In this document: piece after piece, positions 11,711-23,856 of the stretch
Numbering within the stretch: the first letter of the stretch is position 1
How the letters are laid out: the number at the start of each line of letters is the position of its first letter
Assembly: GCA_033961575.1 (NCBI GenBank)
Contig: CM066733.1
Location: 104,499,921 to 104,563,920, forward strand
Length of the DNA stretch: 64,000 nucleotides
Direction: 5' to 3'
DNA from: Aselliscus stoliczkanus
Taxonomy: Eukaryota; Chordata; Mammalia; Chiroptera; Hipposideridae
Translations under genes and position numbers: made by a program
The notes under the pieces: model-generated
The model's input: the letters and a program-made list of their open reading frames with translations, nothing else
Told to the model about the DNA's origin: nothing
The model's database searches: none

Positions 11711-12117
11711 GCATCTTGTTAGGTGGAAGCTCATTTGAAGTCTCAATTTTCTTGAGTATTCAGCTCTCATAGGGAAGTGCCAGGTGCTCAGCCGTGGCCA
11801 TAGCACTTGCCTTTGGCTTAACGTTCAGACTCAACTGGCATCCTACAAATCTTTGATTTTCCTTTTGCTTGAAGAGGCAGCCGTTGTCTTGACAGCAAAG
11901 CTGAGGCTCTGTCCTTGTACTTTGATGCATATTGTGGTACAATCTAATAATCAAAGTCATTTGTCAAGAAACAGGGTGTTCACACTTTTCTCTGAAGGGA
12001 TTTGAGTAAATAGCAGATTTTATGGGATGTAAGCCAGAAATGGTAGCCACCACCACTTTAGAAATGTGCGTGGAATACAGAGCCCAGAGTAGGTTTTAAC
12101 CAAGACTATATCTTTTT

Positions 12118-12510
12118 TTTTTTTTTAAAGATTTTATTGGGGAATGAGGGGAGGGGAACAGTGTTGGGGATTTGAGGAAGGGAACAGCCAAGTTGTTGTC
12201 CTTCAATCTTAGTTGTGGAGGGTGCAGCAATCTCAGCTCCAAGTCCAGTTGTGCCGCTTAGCTCAAGGTGCAGTGTTCAATTAGTTGCAGGTGGGCGTAG
12301 CCACCAAACCATGTGGGAGTCGAGCAGGCAACCTTGTTGTTAGGAGCACGTGCTCTCACCAGCTGAGCCATCCTGTCACCTGTTGGCAGCTCAGCAGCAG
12401 CTCAGCTCAGTCGCAGCTCACTGGCCCGTGTAGGAATTGAACCAGCAACTCTGTTGCTCAGAGGTCATACTCTTGAGCAAATTCTTAACCAACTGAGCCA
12501 CTCGGCTGGC
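12118..12510 (-). mobile_element. Ves-type SINE, dimeric head, T+ tail
   Basis: On the minus strand the element has two tRNA-like units, each with the aactgagccactcgg / agctgagccatcctg signature of a reversed A box, then a Ves tail with two GGGGAATgaGGGG-type units and AATAAAATCTTT followed by poly-A. Target-site duplications are ccaagactatatctttt (12,100-12,116) and ccaaggctatatctttt (12,511-12,527). Confidence 0.9.
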
Positions 12511-12527
12511 CCAAGGCTATATCTTTT

Positions 12528-12745
12528 ATTAGTGGTTCTCAACCAGGGACAGGGGCTATTTGGCAATGTCTGGTGTTATTTGTGATTTTCATGACTTGTG
12601 AGGGAAGGTGTTCCTGGCATCTAGTATATAGAGGTCAAGGGTGTTGCTAAACATCCTACAATGCACAGGACAGACCTCCACAATAAAGAATTATGTGGCC
12701 CAAAATGTCAGTAATGTCAAGGTTGAGAAACCCTGCTTTATATGA
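12528..12745. repeat. hAT-Charlie type MITE relic
   Basis: Terminal and internal pattern of a mammalian hAT MITE: tagtggttctcaaccaggga at the left, tttggcaatgtctgg, cctacaatgcacaggaca, and ggttgagaaaccctgc at the right as the inverted terminus. The exact subfamily is not assigned. Confidence 0.7.
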
Positions 12746-13740
12746 TTATTAAGATATCACTGTGGCATAGTTGATCCATTTCCTCCTCAGCAGTTAATTC
12801 TTTATATGGCTTTGGGAATAAGTGATTCCATAGTAGGAAAGTTGGAATTGCAAAGCAAGGGCATTTTTCATGCCATGCTATGGGGACTTCTTCTGGACAA
12901 GAGGTAAGGAATAAAAAATGGAAAAAAACCCCAACCAAATGCTTTTTAAAAATTAAAGTAGAAATGTATTTATTCTCTACTGTTAACAGAGGACTCATGG
13001 AGTGATATGGTAAACTCTGACATGCTTCCCAGTCATCAGCAGATTCCTTTGTAGAAGCACATTCTTTCTCCAGCAGGGAGAAATTACATAGTCTGTGAAT
13101 GTTGTAATCATGTATATTTTGGCCAAAGGCTGCTTTTATCTTTCACTTCTTGAGATTGGATTCAATTTGATGAAACTCCTAATGTTGTAGTCTTGTATGA
13201 ATACAAACCCTGTCTAATTCAGAGTAACTTGGACAGGTTCAGATATGAATTTACCTGACAGTGAAGAGTTTGTTTGAATAAACACAATTTTTAGGGGTCT
13301 TTTTAGAGGTGGATTTGGAGCTGTGGGTTAGGGTCTCCTTGGAACCGACAGTCACCATCCTTTCTAATGTATTCTGCAGAGAGTGCCATAAACACAGACT
13401 TATTCTTGACACTTACAGCTGGCTTGTTAAAATGGGGTAACATATCTAAAAATATTTACATATCTACTTTCTTTCTCTCACTGGAAATTTTCTGGCAGTG
13501 GATATATGATCACAGCAGATATTATTATTGTACTGAGTTGAAAATTGTCAGATAATTTATGAAATTAATGGAAGTTGTGTCTCTGATTCAGTGGTTTTAT
13601 GAGTTTATCCTTAAGAATTTACAGTTGTGCAGCCTCTTAATTCCCAGCTCTCCATATTTTGATGTTCAGTTCTCCCTAATTTGGTTTTATCTATTGTTGT
13701 CTTCATAATCCCCCAAATGAAACCACTGCTAATATCTACT
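12746..13740. other. Single-copy non-coding DNA
   Basis: No supported gene or repeat; short open frames only. Confidence 0.45.
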
Positions 13741-13744
13741 GTCT

Positions 13745-14190
13745 CCCTTTCAGTCTCCCACTCCTGGAAAATCTTTCTCTCTTCCTGCAAGGCTTAGCTC
13801 CAATACTACCTTTCATGAAGCTCTTTCCTATTGTTCTGGCCTAACCTGATAGTTTGCTTTTCTTATTTCTCCTACATTTGTAATTTGGATTACAGAATAT
13901 AGGGAAATATATTAATGTTTTCATAACAGTAGATGGTAAATGAAATTCTACTGTAACTTCTATGGTTTCTATGTTTACTTCTTATGAAGGAGTTCCTCAC
14001 CTCTTCACAATTAATAATGATGAGATTAGTTAGCACTTAATTATAAGTTGTTTCATAAATTCCTGCCTCTTTAACTAGACTCTCAGTTTTCTGGAGCCAT
14101 GCATTTGCTTTGGTTTTCCTTTTATGCCTTTACAGTGCTGGGTCATATAGTAGGTGGGCAATGAATGACTGCTAAATTAAATGAAGGACA
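13745..14190 (+). repeat. L2-type ancient LINE 3' end
   Basis: The plus-strand L2 layout is recognisable: caaggcttagctccaatact, catgaagctctttcctatt, tgctgggtcatatagtaggt and gggcaatgaatgactgct. It is strongly diverged. Confidence 0.6.
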
Positions 14191-16120
14191 GGGGAACCAG
14201 GTGACCCAGAAAGCATGCTATGCCAGTGATCCCATGGAATAGAATTTTCTATGAGAATGGCATATGCCAGACTGCTTTTGAGATGTTCCATTCCCTTGTA
14301 TGAGTAATTTGGGAGAAGACTATGTTTTAGTTCTCTTTTTCATTGTCTTTTACGAGCACAATGGGAACAACAAACATGGAAGAATAGCGTTGGCTTAGAA
14401 AGAAAAGAAGTAACAAACAGGGCTTCCAATCTTTTCTGAATCATAGCAACCATCCCCCCGCCTTTTCTTACTCAGAAATGGATGGCAATCTCAAAATGTC
14501 AGCCTCTACCTCATTTTTCCTGCTACTGCCTTTTGATATTCTTGGAGGTAGAATCACCGATGCCTTGTTTTTATGCTGTGTTAACCGCATAAGCCTGTTT
14601 TTTTTTCAGAGATGAGGAGTATCTATGAACAGTGTTGGCCCAACCATCTTGTGTAGTTTAGAATCCAGCTACCTTCCCTGATTTAGGATTCAGTGATTAC
14701 TTTGTGGGTCATCTTTACCAATTCTACAGTTAACTTTAGCTAATCTTGCCAGAAACTTGGAGTCTCAAGCACAACATTCAGGTACCAATTTTGCCTTTTA
14801 GATGAAGCCGTCTTCTATCCAGTTTTGGTCATGTCCTGTGATGAGTATCATGGTTTGACTTGTAGAACTGTTAACTCAGCCCTAAACCTTAGCCTGGTGA
14901 GAGGGACCCTGATGTTCTTTGCCTTGTCCTGTTGATACCTGTTATCTTTCAAACCTGGAGGCTTCGTTTGTATCCTGATCTAATTATTGTTGTCCTATGT
15001 GTAAGGAGAGTCAACTGAGGTATCAGCTGTCCATTTCTCTTTTACAAGTGTTACCTGAATTCTAGATCTTCTTCTACCTCTTAGAATTAGACATGATGTT
15101 TCACTGATGTGTTTAGTGCAGCTAAGTCGATTTTCCTGAGTGCCTGGATCTTGTGTATAAATATTGAGGTAGGGCTATAGTTTTTAAAATTTTTCCTATC
15201 TCTGGTAACTCAATCATTTGCTCAAGGCACCTAACTTGAATTATGCTTTACAGACTTAACATGGATGGTTTGAATGACCTTTGTCATTTACTAAAAGAAG
15301 GAAGGGAGGATTGCTTTAACCTTTATTGTCCAAGATTACATGGGATATTAATAGATGTTGTTTGAAAAAATATATCCATGGTCAAATACTTTTGGGAAAC
15401 ACTTGAGTTAAGCATAGTTAGAGTTCTTAGCTAAAATATGGCTTTCTGAGAGGAAGGCTAGAGTAGCAGCATTTTTCAGCTTTTTGACCATGGAACCATT
15501 TCTTTCAGGAACATCTCTTAACAGCTCAGAGAATACTAATGATCTTTATAATACTCATTTCAGTTTGGACTGTTACTTTAAAGAATAATGATAAATTTTG
15601 GATAATAGCACTACATGGTCATCTTAGGTTTTACAGGCAGGGAGTAAAACTGGTCCTGTGTAAATACAGTGGCAATTAAGAATAAATCACAATTAAGCTT
15701 GTTCAATGAAAATAACCTCTGTGTTAAAAATATACACATTTATACTTTAATAATCTATAGTTAAACTAGAGAAGATAAGAATCAATTTTTACATCAAAAA
15801 TGCAAGAAAAAAAATATCTCTGTGTTAGCTTAATGTCTTGTAAAAGACCAGAAACTCTTTCGGGTTTTGATCCCTTTGTTCCTACTGAAAGAATTATATA
15901 GTTTCTCTAACTTCTATCTCCTTTTTTCTCTGTCTCTCCAGCCATTACTTTTGTCAAGCCCTCATCATTTTTATCCTGGACTGACTCAATTGCTTATTTT
16001 GTTTTCAACCTGGTTATACTTAAACCTGTCTTTCAAACTACTGTCAATTATTTTTTTAAAAGGCAAAATCTCATCATTGATTTGTCTGTAGAGTCAGTCC
16101 CCTAGTGGCTCACCAGTGCC
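14191..16120. other. Single-copy non-coding DNA
   Basis: Nearly 2 kb without a recognised feature on either strand. Confidence 0.45.
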
Positions 16121-16510
16121 AGAAACATAAAGCTAAATTTTTTAGTTTAGGAGACTAAAGTCTTTGTGATTTTTTTCACTTTATTACTAGTCATTGACCC
16201 AGAGCTTTTTTCTGCTCCAGTCATACATAACTTCTTGCAGCTGTGCATCACTAACCATACCTCTTTGTCTTTGCATGTGCTGTCCCTCTGACTGGATGTT
16301 CTTCACCCACCCTGTGTCTGTTGAATTATGACTAAAACTCCAGGTCTCAGTTCAAGGTATATCTTTTGGATATTCCCCTGTCCTCATTGTCCTCCAGGAA
16401 GAGCTGGGTGATGCCACACTTAACTTATCACATCACGAAGTAACATTGTATTAATGGTATCTACTCACAAGGTGGTTATGCATTGATTTGTAAACCTGTC
16501 AGTAAATATT
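16120..16510 (+). repeat. L2-type ancient LINE 3' end
   Basis: Diverged L2 blocks: ctttgcatgtgctgtccctc, caggtctcagttcaaggtat and gtcctccaggaagagctggg. Confidence 0.45.
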
Positions 16511-17204
16511 AGCCATTATTATTAGGAATCAGAGCTATCATTTTGGGGGAATAAGAATGATATGGAAATACAGAAACCTATTCAGAAACCTCTTTCCTAG
16601 ATTTGTTGCAATTAGAGCAGCATTCTGGAATTTGTTTTTTTATCAGATGTCCATTGCCAACATAGAAAGGAGAGAGGGAAGCAGCAGGTTTCTAGGTAAT
16701 TACAAATGTTGTGATGCTGTGTGGCTAAGAGGAATATCTATTACTGTTTTCCCTAAGCTTCCTGCTGAATCTACAGGGAGTTATTGTTTTCAGGGAGGCA
16801 CTAGACTGACCACTTCTTAGTCCTTTTTTCTTTATAAAATATAGGAAGATGGTGAGAATGATATCCAGGAGTGAATGCTTACAGTATAATAAGAATAGGA
16901 AAAGTTGATTATAATGAAAACAAGTATGAATACTTTTAAGTTTTGTTTCATGAGGAAATATAGGTAATACATCAAGACATCAACTATTATATATATTGAA
17001 GAGTTACTAATAGATACATGTTATTACTTATCAAAATTCTATTAATTCTTAGAATTTAAATATTAATCATAGAACCCCTGGCATATAAACTTTAAAATAT
17101 TAAGTTTCATATTAATGAATAGAGAGCTTGTTAGGGAAACAACATTCCTATCTTTTCCCAACTTTTTATATTTAATGAAAAGAGCACTGATTATCAGTAT
17201 TTGT

Positions 17205-17315
17205 TTACATACGTCTCACGTCAAATGCACTTACCCAGAGAGCAAGGACTGTGCCTTTCAGATTTCTGTATATTTGGTGCCTAGTACCCTGCTGCATACA
17301 ATGTGTATGTTAATT
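17205..17315 (+). repeat. Short L2-type remnant
   Basis: gagagcaaggactgtgcct followed by ggtgcctagtaccctgctgc resembles the last part of an L2 3' end. Confidence 0.4.
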
Positions 17316-18355
17316 GAGAATTGTAGATGGTAACATTTTTCATTTTTTCTAATGTTTTGGATAAGATTTCTAATGACAAGTTTCATTTTTACCCCTGTTC
17401 TTAATAAAGAGGTTCTTTCTTCATTATGTTTTAAGTTGATGTAATGAAAATTGCCACAGGCTGTTCTTGAAAAGATTTTATTTATTTTGTTATTTTCAAT
17501 TATATAGGCAAAACCAATCCAACCATTTTTTTGTCTGAATTATTATGTATTTCTTTCCAATGTCACATTTAGGCTTAGCTGGAAATCTTACTTCATTAGT
17601 TTCATTAGTATAAAGCCATATTAAATTGGTTCTTGGCCCAAGGACATTACTACATGTTGGTAGCAGTCAATCATAAAATTTTGGTTGAATGCGATAAATG
17701 GAACCTGCTTGAAAAGACATTTAAAGGATTTAAAATAAACCTTTCATGCCTAAATATTACTGCTGTATAACCTTCAATTAGCTTGATTGTTGTGATTATT
17801 TCACAATAATATATGTTATGTACAATGTATGCATATATGAAGACATCAAGTTGTATACATTAAATGTATACAATTTTTATTTCTCAATTATTCATCAATA
17901 AAGCAAGAAAAAACCCTAATTTAAAAAGAGGATCACATATGCTACATTTATAGAGGTAGGTTGCAGAAAAAGAAACAAAAAGGAGAAGGCTTTCGCTCTT
18001 TGAACTTAAACATATGCTGAGAACAGACTGAATTTATGCTGAAATATGTTTGGTATATATCAGTGGACATTAGTGGACATTAGAGAGCAGTATGAATTTC
18101 TTAGAACACTTGGTTTTGGGCAGAGTTTCTCATGGATAGGAATATAGTGATTTTTAGTTTCTTCCCATATCACAAGTTTTGACAGACTTAGAAAAATTTT
18201 GGAAAAATTCCCCAAATCTCTTTTAAACCTCTCTGAAAGGGTAATATATTATTCCCTCTTAGGTACCTGCAGGTAACTTATGGACATAATTGTGTTTGGG
18301 AGCAGATTCTTGTTTTAATCAGGCTATTTTCTTAAAATTTAATTAAAAAATTTAT
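17316..18355. other. AT-rich single-copy DNA
   Basis: No gene visible. Confidence 0.45.
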
Positions 18356-18359
18356 AGCA

Positions 18360-18535
18360 AAGCTATATTTTGTTTGAAAAACTGAAAAACTATGCACATA
18401 TAAAGTAATTAAAAACCTCTTATTATAGAACATTTCAAACATATATAAACAAGTGGACAAAACAGCCTCATGCATCCATCTCCTAACTTCAACAATGATA
18501 AATTCATACTCAATCTTATTTCATCCAGGTAAGTC
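18360..18535 (-). repeat. Ancient L1M 3'UTR fragment
   Basis: attatagaacatttcaaaca, aagtggacaaaacagcctca and cctaacttcaacaatgataa match the reversed 3'UTR of old mammalian L1M elements. Confidence 0.55.
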
Positions 18536-19581
18536 ATTTTGAGAAACGTATCTTTTTTCTTCTACTTTCCATTCTTTTTTTTTTTTTCAATTGTGCAACA
18601 GTCACAGTGATTTAAAATAATACCTTGGTAAGACAGTGATAGAGAATATTTAGAAACTTTTTTGTCCTTCTTGTTCTCATTTATTTCAGGTGACAGTTCA
18701 GTTTTATGCCTTGAAAAGATATGGTTCAGCTGCATGGATGTGGCTGAAACCTTTCCTGTGGCTCTTTTGGTTGTCCTCTGCCTTGGTAATATCCAGTGAC
18801 TAATAGCAAGCTGTCTTTCCAAAGAACATGATTTAGGCCTTTAGGTGGTGCTGAGCTAAGACCCAAACTTACAAACATCTTGCCTGTCTTTTCCCTAACT
18901 GCTTGTCTTTGCTGGAAGAGTGATGTCTGGTACCCATGTGGCAAGTCTGATCCTCAGAAATAAATGCACTGACCTTCCAGGAGGAAGCATAGGAGCATTT
19001 TGCATCAATCCTCTTTCTCTTTTTTTGATGAAAATAATGAATGGCAGAGGGCTTAGCTGTTAAGGAGACATTTCCTTCCTAAGTACTGTCTTTTTGTGTC
19101 TTTACTGTCTCTGTTGTGCATGTACAATGGAGAAAAGAGCTCAGGAGACAATTTGCCCAAGCCTATTATGCTGTTATTCCATCCGGCTGTGGCAAACCAG
19201 AAAAAAAAACTGTGTTAGTCTTGCCTTATGGCAAATCCTGATCCACAGTTGCTGTTTTCCCACACTTACTTAAGCTTCTTTGAACATCTACTGGCACAAA
19301 GGCCTGAGGGACTCCATCTGAGTGTGAGACACTTTTATACAACCCGGCCCTCTGGCCTTGCCTCTGGCAGATGAAAACAAATAAACAAAAGGCCACTTGG
19401 AGCTGACTTCCAACAGGAGAAACTGGTGCATGGCCAGAAGAGGAGAAGGCATATTAGAACTGCAAGTCTGTGGTGTCACTTGTCTAGAGATCGGCAGCAC
19501 TTTGTAATTTTTTGGGGGTAATATATCTATGTTTTATGTAATCTTTTGAAATGAATTAGCAATAAAGGAAAGCATCATTGG
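18536..19581. other. Single-copy non-coding DNA
   Basis: Higher GC than its surroundings at 18.7-19.5 kb. Several 60-90 aa frames exist on the minus strand, none with a recognisable domain. No repeat was recognised. Confidence 0.45.
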
Positions 19582-19600
19582 GGAAAAGGACTGATTTTTA

Positions 19601-20053
19601 AAAATTTTTTTTTAAAGATTTTATTGGGGAATTGGGGGAGGGGAACAGCGTTGGGGAATCGGGGAAGGGAAACAGACAAGTTGCTGTCTTCTTGTTCTTC
19701 AGTCTAGTTGCGGAGGACGTTGCTTCATTGGCCCATGTTGCTATTGTCTGTCATTGTGCTCTTCCCTGATGAGGCAGATTGGTCGCCTACCTCTGGATGG
19801 TCGCTTACCGCAGCTCTTGGCAGCTCACGCTGGCTGCTGGCCTCTCATGCTGGCTGCTGGCACTCACTGTAGCTTATGGCAGCCCACTGCAGCAGGGGCT
19901 GCAGCCTACACTGTCGCCTGGGCTCGCAGCCCAGCTCCAGGTGGAGCTGTTGTTAGCTGTAGAGGGCAGTGTCACTGGCCCCCATATGTGGGATCCAAAC
20001 CCCGGCTGCTGGCATCCCAAACCAGCTCTTAACCAGTGTGCCACTTGGCCGGC
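19601..20053 (-). mobile_element. Composite tRNA-SINE (type B), copy 3
   Basis: Same head-body-tail order as the copies at 4.1 and 6.3 kb. The tail carries two GGGGAATTGGGG units and an AATAAAATCTTT end. An imperfect target-site duplication around aaggactgattttt / gaggactgattttt flanks it (19,582-19,599 and 20,055-20,073). Confidence 0.9.
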
Positions 20054-20073
20054 AGGAAGAGGACTGATTTTTT

Positions 20074-22578
20074 AATGAAGGCCTGGTTAAAAATGTAATG
20101 TGAGACAGGAGGAAAATGGCATCAAGAGCAGAATCAGGCAAACTTTTAAATTAAAATTTTTTTGTTTACTTTGAAAAAAAAATGTAATGTGATTTGACAA
20201 TTGATGAATAGTTCCAAAAATTTGGAGGAGGTACTTAAAAGATGAATATTGGCCTGTATATTATCATGGTACTAATAGGATATGAAAAAATATAGGTTAA
20301 TGTCTTACCAACAATGTTTTATTTTAAGTTATACTGAATCTAATTTTGGCTTCTACTGATGTAGTATTGTAACTATCTTACCTCTTACCTCGTGTATCAA
20401 TGATCAGAATGAGCCTGGAGAATAACTTCATGGACAATTGAAGTTTTAGGAAAAATGGAGCATACATATACCTCTGGGTTATCAATGGCTCTATTGATTT
20501 TGGCTACCCAACTTTCACCCAAACATAGGATGGGCAGAGTAGTTTGATAAAGAATGGAGGAAGATTGAAACAATGGTTGGATCTGAAACCTTTAGAGAAA
20601 GTGAGTTTGAAAAACTTATTTGCTTTTAGAATAAATAAGAAATCATATGATATAAGAATGTCTTCCACCTGCATCGATAATAGTTATTAAATGTATTTCT
20701 TTCCACAAAACCCCCATTTTTAAGATATCCACCCCTTATTAGGAACAATGACCAAACTGAGAATTTAGTTATGAAATTAGCATTAATTGAATTTTACCAA
20801 CATTTTGAATAGAGGAAATAAATAGATGTGATTGAGAATTTTTAGACTTTGAAGAGAAATAGAAATTAGGTAAATCTCTCTATGTTCACACCTATATTTT
20901 TACAGCCTATGTACCTTCTATCAAATTGAGAAGCATTTCCATAGGAAGATGGGATTTCCATTCCAAAAGGTGAGAAAGCAAAAGGGAGTAAGCTTTCCTA
21001 ACCTGGCCTCTTTACTATAAATGGCCACCTTTGGGTTTAGCTCCATCTCTGGTCCATTTAGCTGTGGCCTATGTGGTAGGTCACTTGCCCTATAGTGTGA
21101 GGCTACTTTTGTGCAATCAGTCATCAGTGGCTGCTTTTCTTCCAAGGGGGCTCTGTGTGAAGCAGGACTTGGACAACTGCAGAATCCACAGTAATTTATC
21201 TCTTACAGTTTTACCTCTAGCTCTTGTCTGTTGACTTTCCAGGCTACACTTCCATTTGTTGTGATTTTTCCAGTGCTGCTGCTTTTCCTTATTTCTCCTT
21301 TTCCTCCAGATTAATTCATATACCCATCATTTTCAGGTTTTCCTTTGAGCACTTTTGATTCATAATTTCAATTTAATTCCGTTTGGAATAAAACCAGATG
21401 AACTATTTAAAATTCTGGTGCTGTGTGCTTTCCTAACTTATTTAAATCTAGTTAAAAGATGGGTGACCAGTTAATAGAGATTTAAGATTTCCTTGGGATT
21501 TTCTGACACATGTTCAACTTGCACTTTTAATTTCCCATTCCTCCCACCCAAGGATGCAGGTTGCTTGATTGTAGATGATTCATCTTGGCATCTGCACTTC
21601 TTTGTGGGGTTTCTGGGAGGCTGAGAGCAGACAATTTCCAGGGAGGGTTATTGTGTATTGTAAGGGGGTGTATAGTGGTAGTTAGCCTATGGTTTCAGGG
21701 GCTAGTATGTACCTCCTCTATCATGGGTTGCTAGCTACTAACCAACTGTTTCAGGAATATCCATCCAGTCACCTTCCAAGAGATTTAGCTTGGGCTTCCC
21801 AAAGTATGTTTCACCAAAAAGGGCTTTTAAATATGCTGGTAAAATGCTACCTAAGATATTATCCTCTTAAAGATTTATAATGCATATTTACATAATAAAG
21901 ACTCCAAGAAGTCATGCAGTAAAGAAGCCTGTCTGTCTATTTCATTCAGCATTTCTGAAAAACTTTTGATGCCAGAACCCTACAAGTTACCCTTATTTAT
22001 GTACATTTTCTAGAATTTGTATTCAAAAGAATACTTCCCTTTTTTTTGGATTTCTGATTTAGGCTGTTTCCTTTTATGACATTTAAAAGTGACTGTACTT
22101 AAAATATATTTTGCAAAGCAAATTTTTCTTTATTGTTATGATGAACCTCATGTACTGGGTATTAATTAGTCAGTGAAAAGAGTTCATAGTCATGGGGTTT
22201 CAAAGGAAATGTAAATTGTATGTTATTTCTGATTTAGATTGTCTTAATGGAGATCTTGATGCTTAATTGCTTTGAACTTTTTTCAAAATTTTTTTCTGCT
22301 CCTTTTATACAGAAGTAAGAATGTGCGATGGTAGCAAATAAAGGTAGAGGTAGATAAGCTGAAAGTGGGAAACTCTCTACATTTCTCAATAAACAGGTCT
22401 TTCAAGTGTAAAGTCATCCAATTAGTAACAAAAAGTATGCTTCAGATTCAGACCCCACAGTGTTTTATTGTGGTCCATCCAGCCCAGGGCTCTTTTTTTT
22501 TTGGCAAGACTACATGTCTTTTTTGATAAATTTGTTATATAATCTGAGTGATTATTTTGTCCCATAGTAACCTCTTAT
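20074..22578. other. Single-copy non-coding DNA
   Basis: No repeat or exon recognised over about 2.5 kb. Open frames are all under 80 aa and unassigned. Confidence 0.45.
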
Positions 22579-22595
22579 TATTTATACATTTTTTT
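22579..22595. repeat. Target-site duplication, left copy
   Basis: tatttatacattttttt, identical to 23,840-23,856. It encloses the GSTM retrocopy together with the SINE at its 5' end. Confidence 0.85.
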
Positions 22596-23735
22596 TTTCT
22601 ACAGGTGACTGATGATGAGCTGTGAGGTGGGGTCCATGCCCTGCTCCTCCAGCACCAAGCTGGTACCACATGCCACACAGCCTGGTACTCCCGTACTTCT
22701 CCAACTGCACTGAGCCCCAGGAGGGTGGGCTCCAGGGCTGGGTCACCTGTGCAGCCCCTCTGTGCCTGACACAGTGCCTCGTACAGAGGAGAAGCGATAT
22801 CAGTGAATATGACAAAGTAAATGACTACCCCATCTCAGAGACAGTATCTTGGGTAATTGGAGGGAAGAAGGAAAGAAAGAGAGGCAGGGAGAGAAAAGTG
22901 TCCAGCACAGAGGGCGTCAAGATCAAACCCTTCCCCGGGGAAACCAGATATGCACACACATCCCAGCACCGACACCCCAGAAATCTCAGTACTGACTGCC
23001 CCACAAGGGGGATCTCATTCTGCAAAGCTGTCTGGAGATCGGGAGTTAATACTGTCCTTGTCACTGGGACTTAGTATCAATCAGACGTGTCTCAGCTCTA
23101 CTCGTTCCCCTACGTACAAACTCCTCAACATTCTGCTTCATGCACGCTGTCCTGAGCTCTGAAGCCCAGGCTGGAGAAGGACCTGAGCTTTTCCTTTCAG
23201 TGCAGGAAAGGGCGGGGGCACTGACTGCCACCATAAATCAGTGCTGACTGGGAGCCCAGCATAGCCTGCACTGGCTCTGTGACCTTGAGCAAATAACCTA
23301 CCCTTTCAGCCTCATTTCCTTACCTGTAAGGTCGAGCTGATAGGTTTACTATGTAGGCATGCTGGAAACATTAAATTTAACACAATCTTTGTAAGATGCT
23401 GAGCATAGGTCCTGATATAACAAGTCCTCAATGAATGCTAGTTATTCTTCATTTTAGCTACAGTACTAGGAAAGCATCAGGGAGACGAGGGAAGACAACA
23501 GAGATATAAATAGTTGGAGGATCAGTGGAATCACCTCAAAGCGAGCCACAAAGTCTTTCAGGTTTGGGAATGCATCCATGCACTTGGATTCGAATCTACG
23601 GTGCATGTCTAGTATGTCATAAGCCAGAAAATCCACATAGGTGAGCCCACGGATGTCCCAGTGTCCCAAAGTTATGGCCATGGTGCAGATTTTTGCGCTC
23701 TGAGTTCCGGGTTTTTGCTGAAATAGCAACATTTT
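22596..23735 (-). pseudogene. GST-mu retrocopy: exon 1 joined to exon 7, intron retained
   Basis: Glutathione S-transferase mu enzymes conjugate glutathione to electrophiles in the cytosol. Here only pieces remain. Reading the minus strand, a 5'UTR is followed by ATG at 23,681 and MAITLGHWDIRG, the family's exon 1 peptide (GYWDIRG motif). At about 23,646 it passes directly into YVDFLAYDILD...DAFPNLKDFVARFE, the peptide of exon 7 (23,645-23,535, 111 nt). Exons 2-6, with the rest of the glutathione site, are missing. After GAG the sequence continues with GTGATT, a splice donor, so the next 936 nt look like retained intron 7, including a MIR copy. It ends in a short poly-A (T run at 22,596-22,598). 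The open frame is 88 aa and has no catalytic prospect. A precise exon-exon join with poly-A and target duplications shows RNA origin. The GSTM paralogue cannot be chosen. Confidence 0.88.
23265..23455 (+). repeat. MIR SINE inside the retained GSTM intron
   Basis: ctctgtgaccttgagcaaat, cagcctcatttccttacctg and gtcctcaatgaatgctagtt give the MIR order on the plus strand, antisense to the retrocopy. It was presumably carried in with the intron. Confidence 0.75.
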
Positions 23736-23839
23736 TTTTTTTTTTTGAGGGCAGTGTCACTGGCCCTCATATGTGGGACCCGAACCGGGCTGCTGGCTTC
23801 CCAAGCCAGTGCTTAACCACCACGCCTCTCAGCCTGCCC
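23731..23839 (-). mobile_element. Short tRNA-SINE (type C) fused to the GSTM retrocopy
   Basis: Minus-strand tRNA-like head with a B box GGTTCGGGTCC and the perfect ctggcttcccaagccag hairpin, then gccctc and poly-A. Its poly-A abuts the GSTM 5'UTR and its 5' end abuts the 17-bp duplication shared with the far side of GSTM. No separate duplication around the SINE alone is visible; only about 10 A-rich bases match. Confidence 0.85.
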
Positions 23840-23856
23840 TATTTATACATTTTTTT
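23840..23856. repeat. Target-site duplication, right copy
   Basis: tatttatacattttttt, identical to 22,579-22,595. Confidence 0.85.

Noticed and set aside
22596..22640. ttttttttttctacag followed by GT..., which looks like a splice acceptor and a plus-strand exon
   Set aside because: The T run is the minus-strand poly-A of the GSTM retrocopy; the likeness to an acceptor is accidental.
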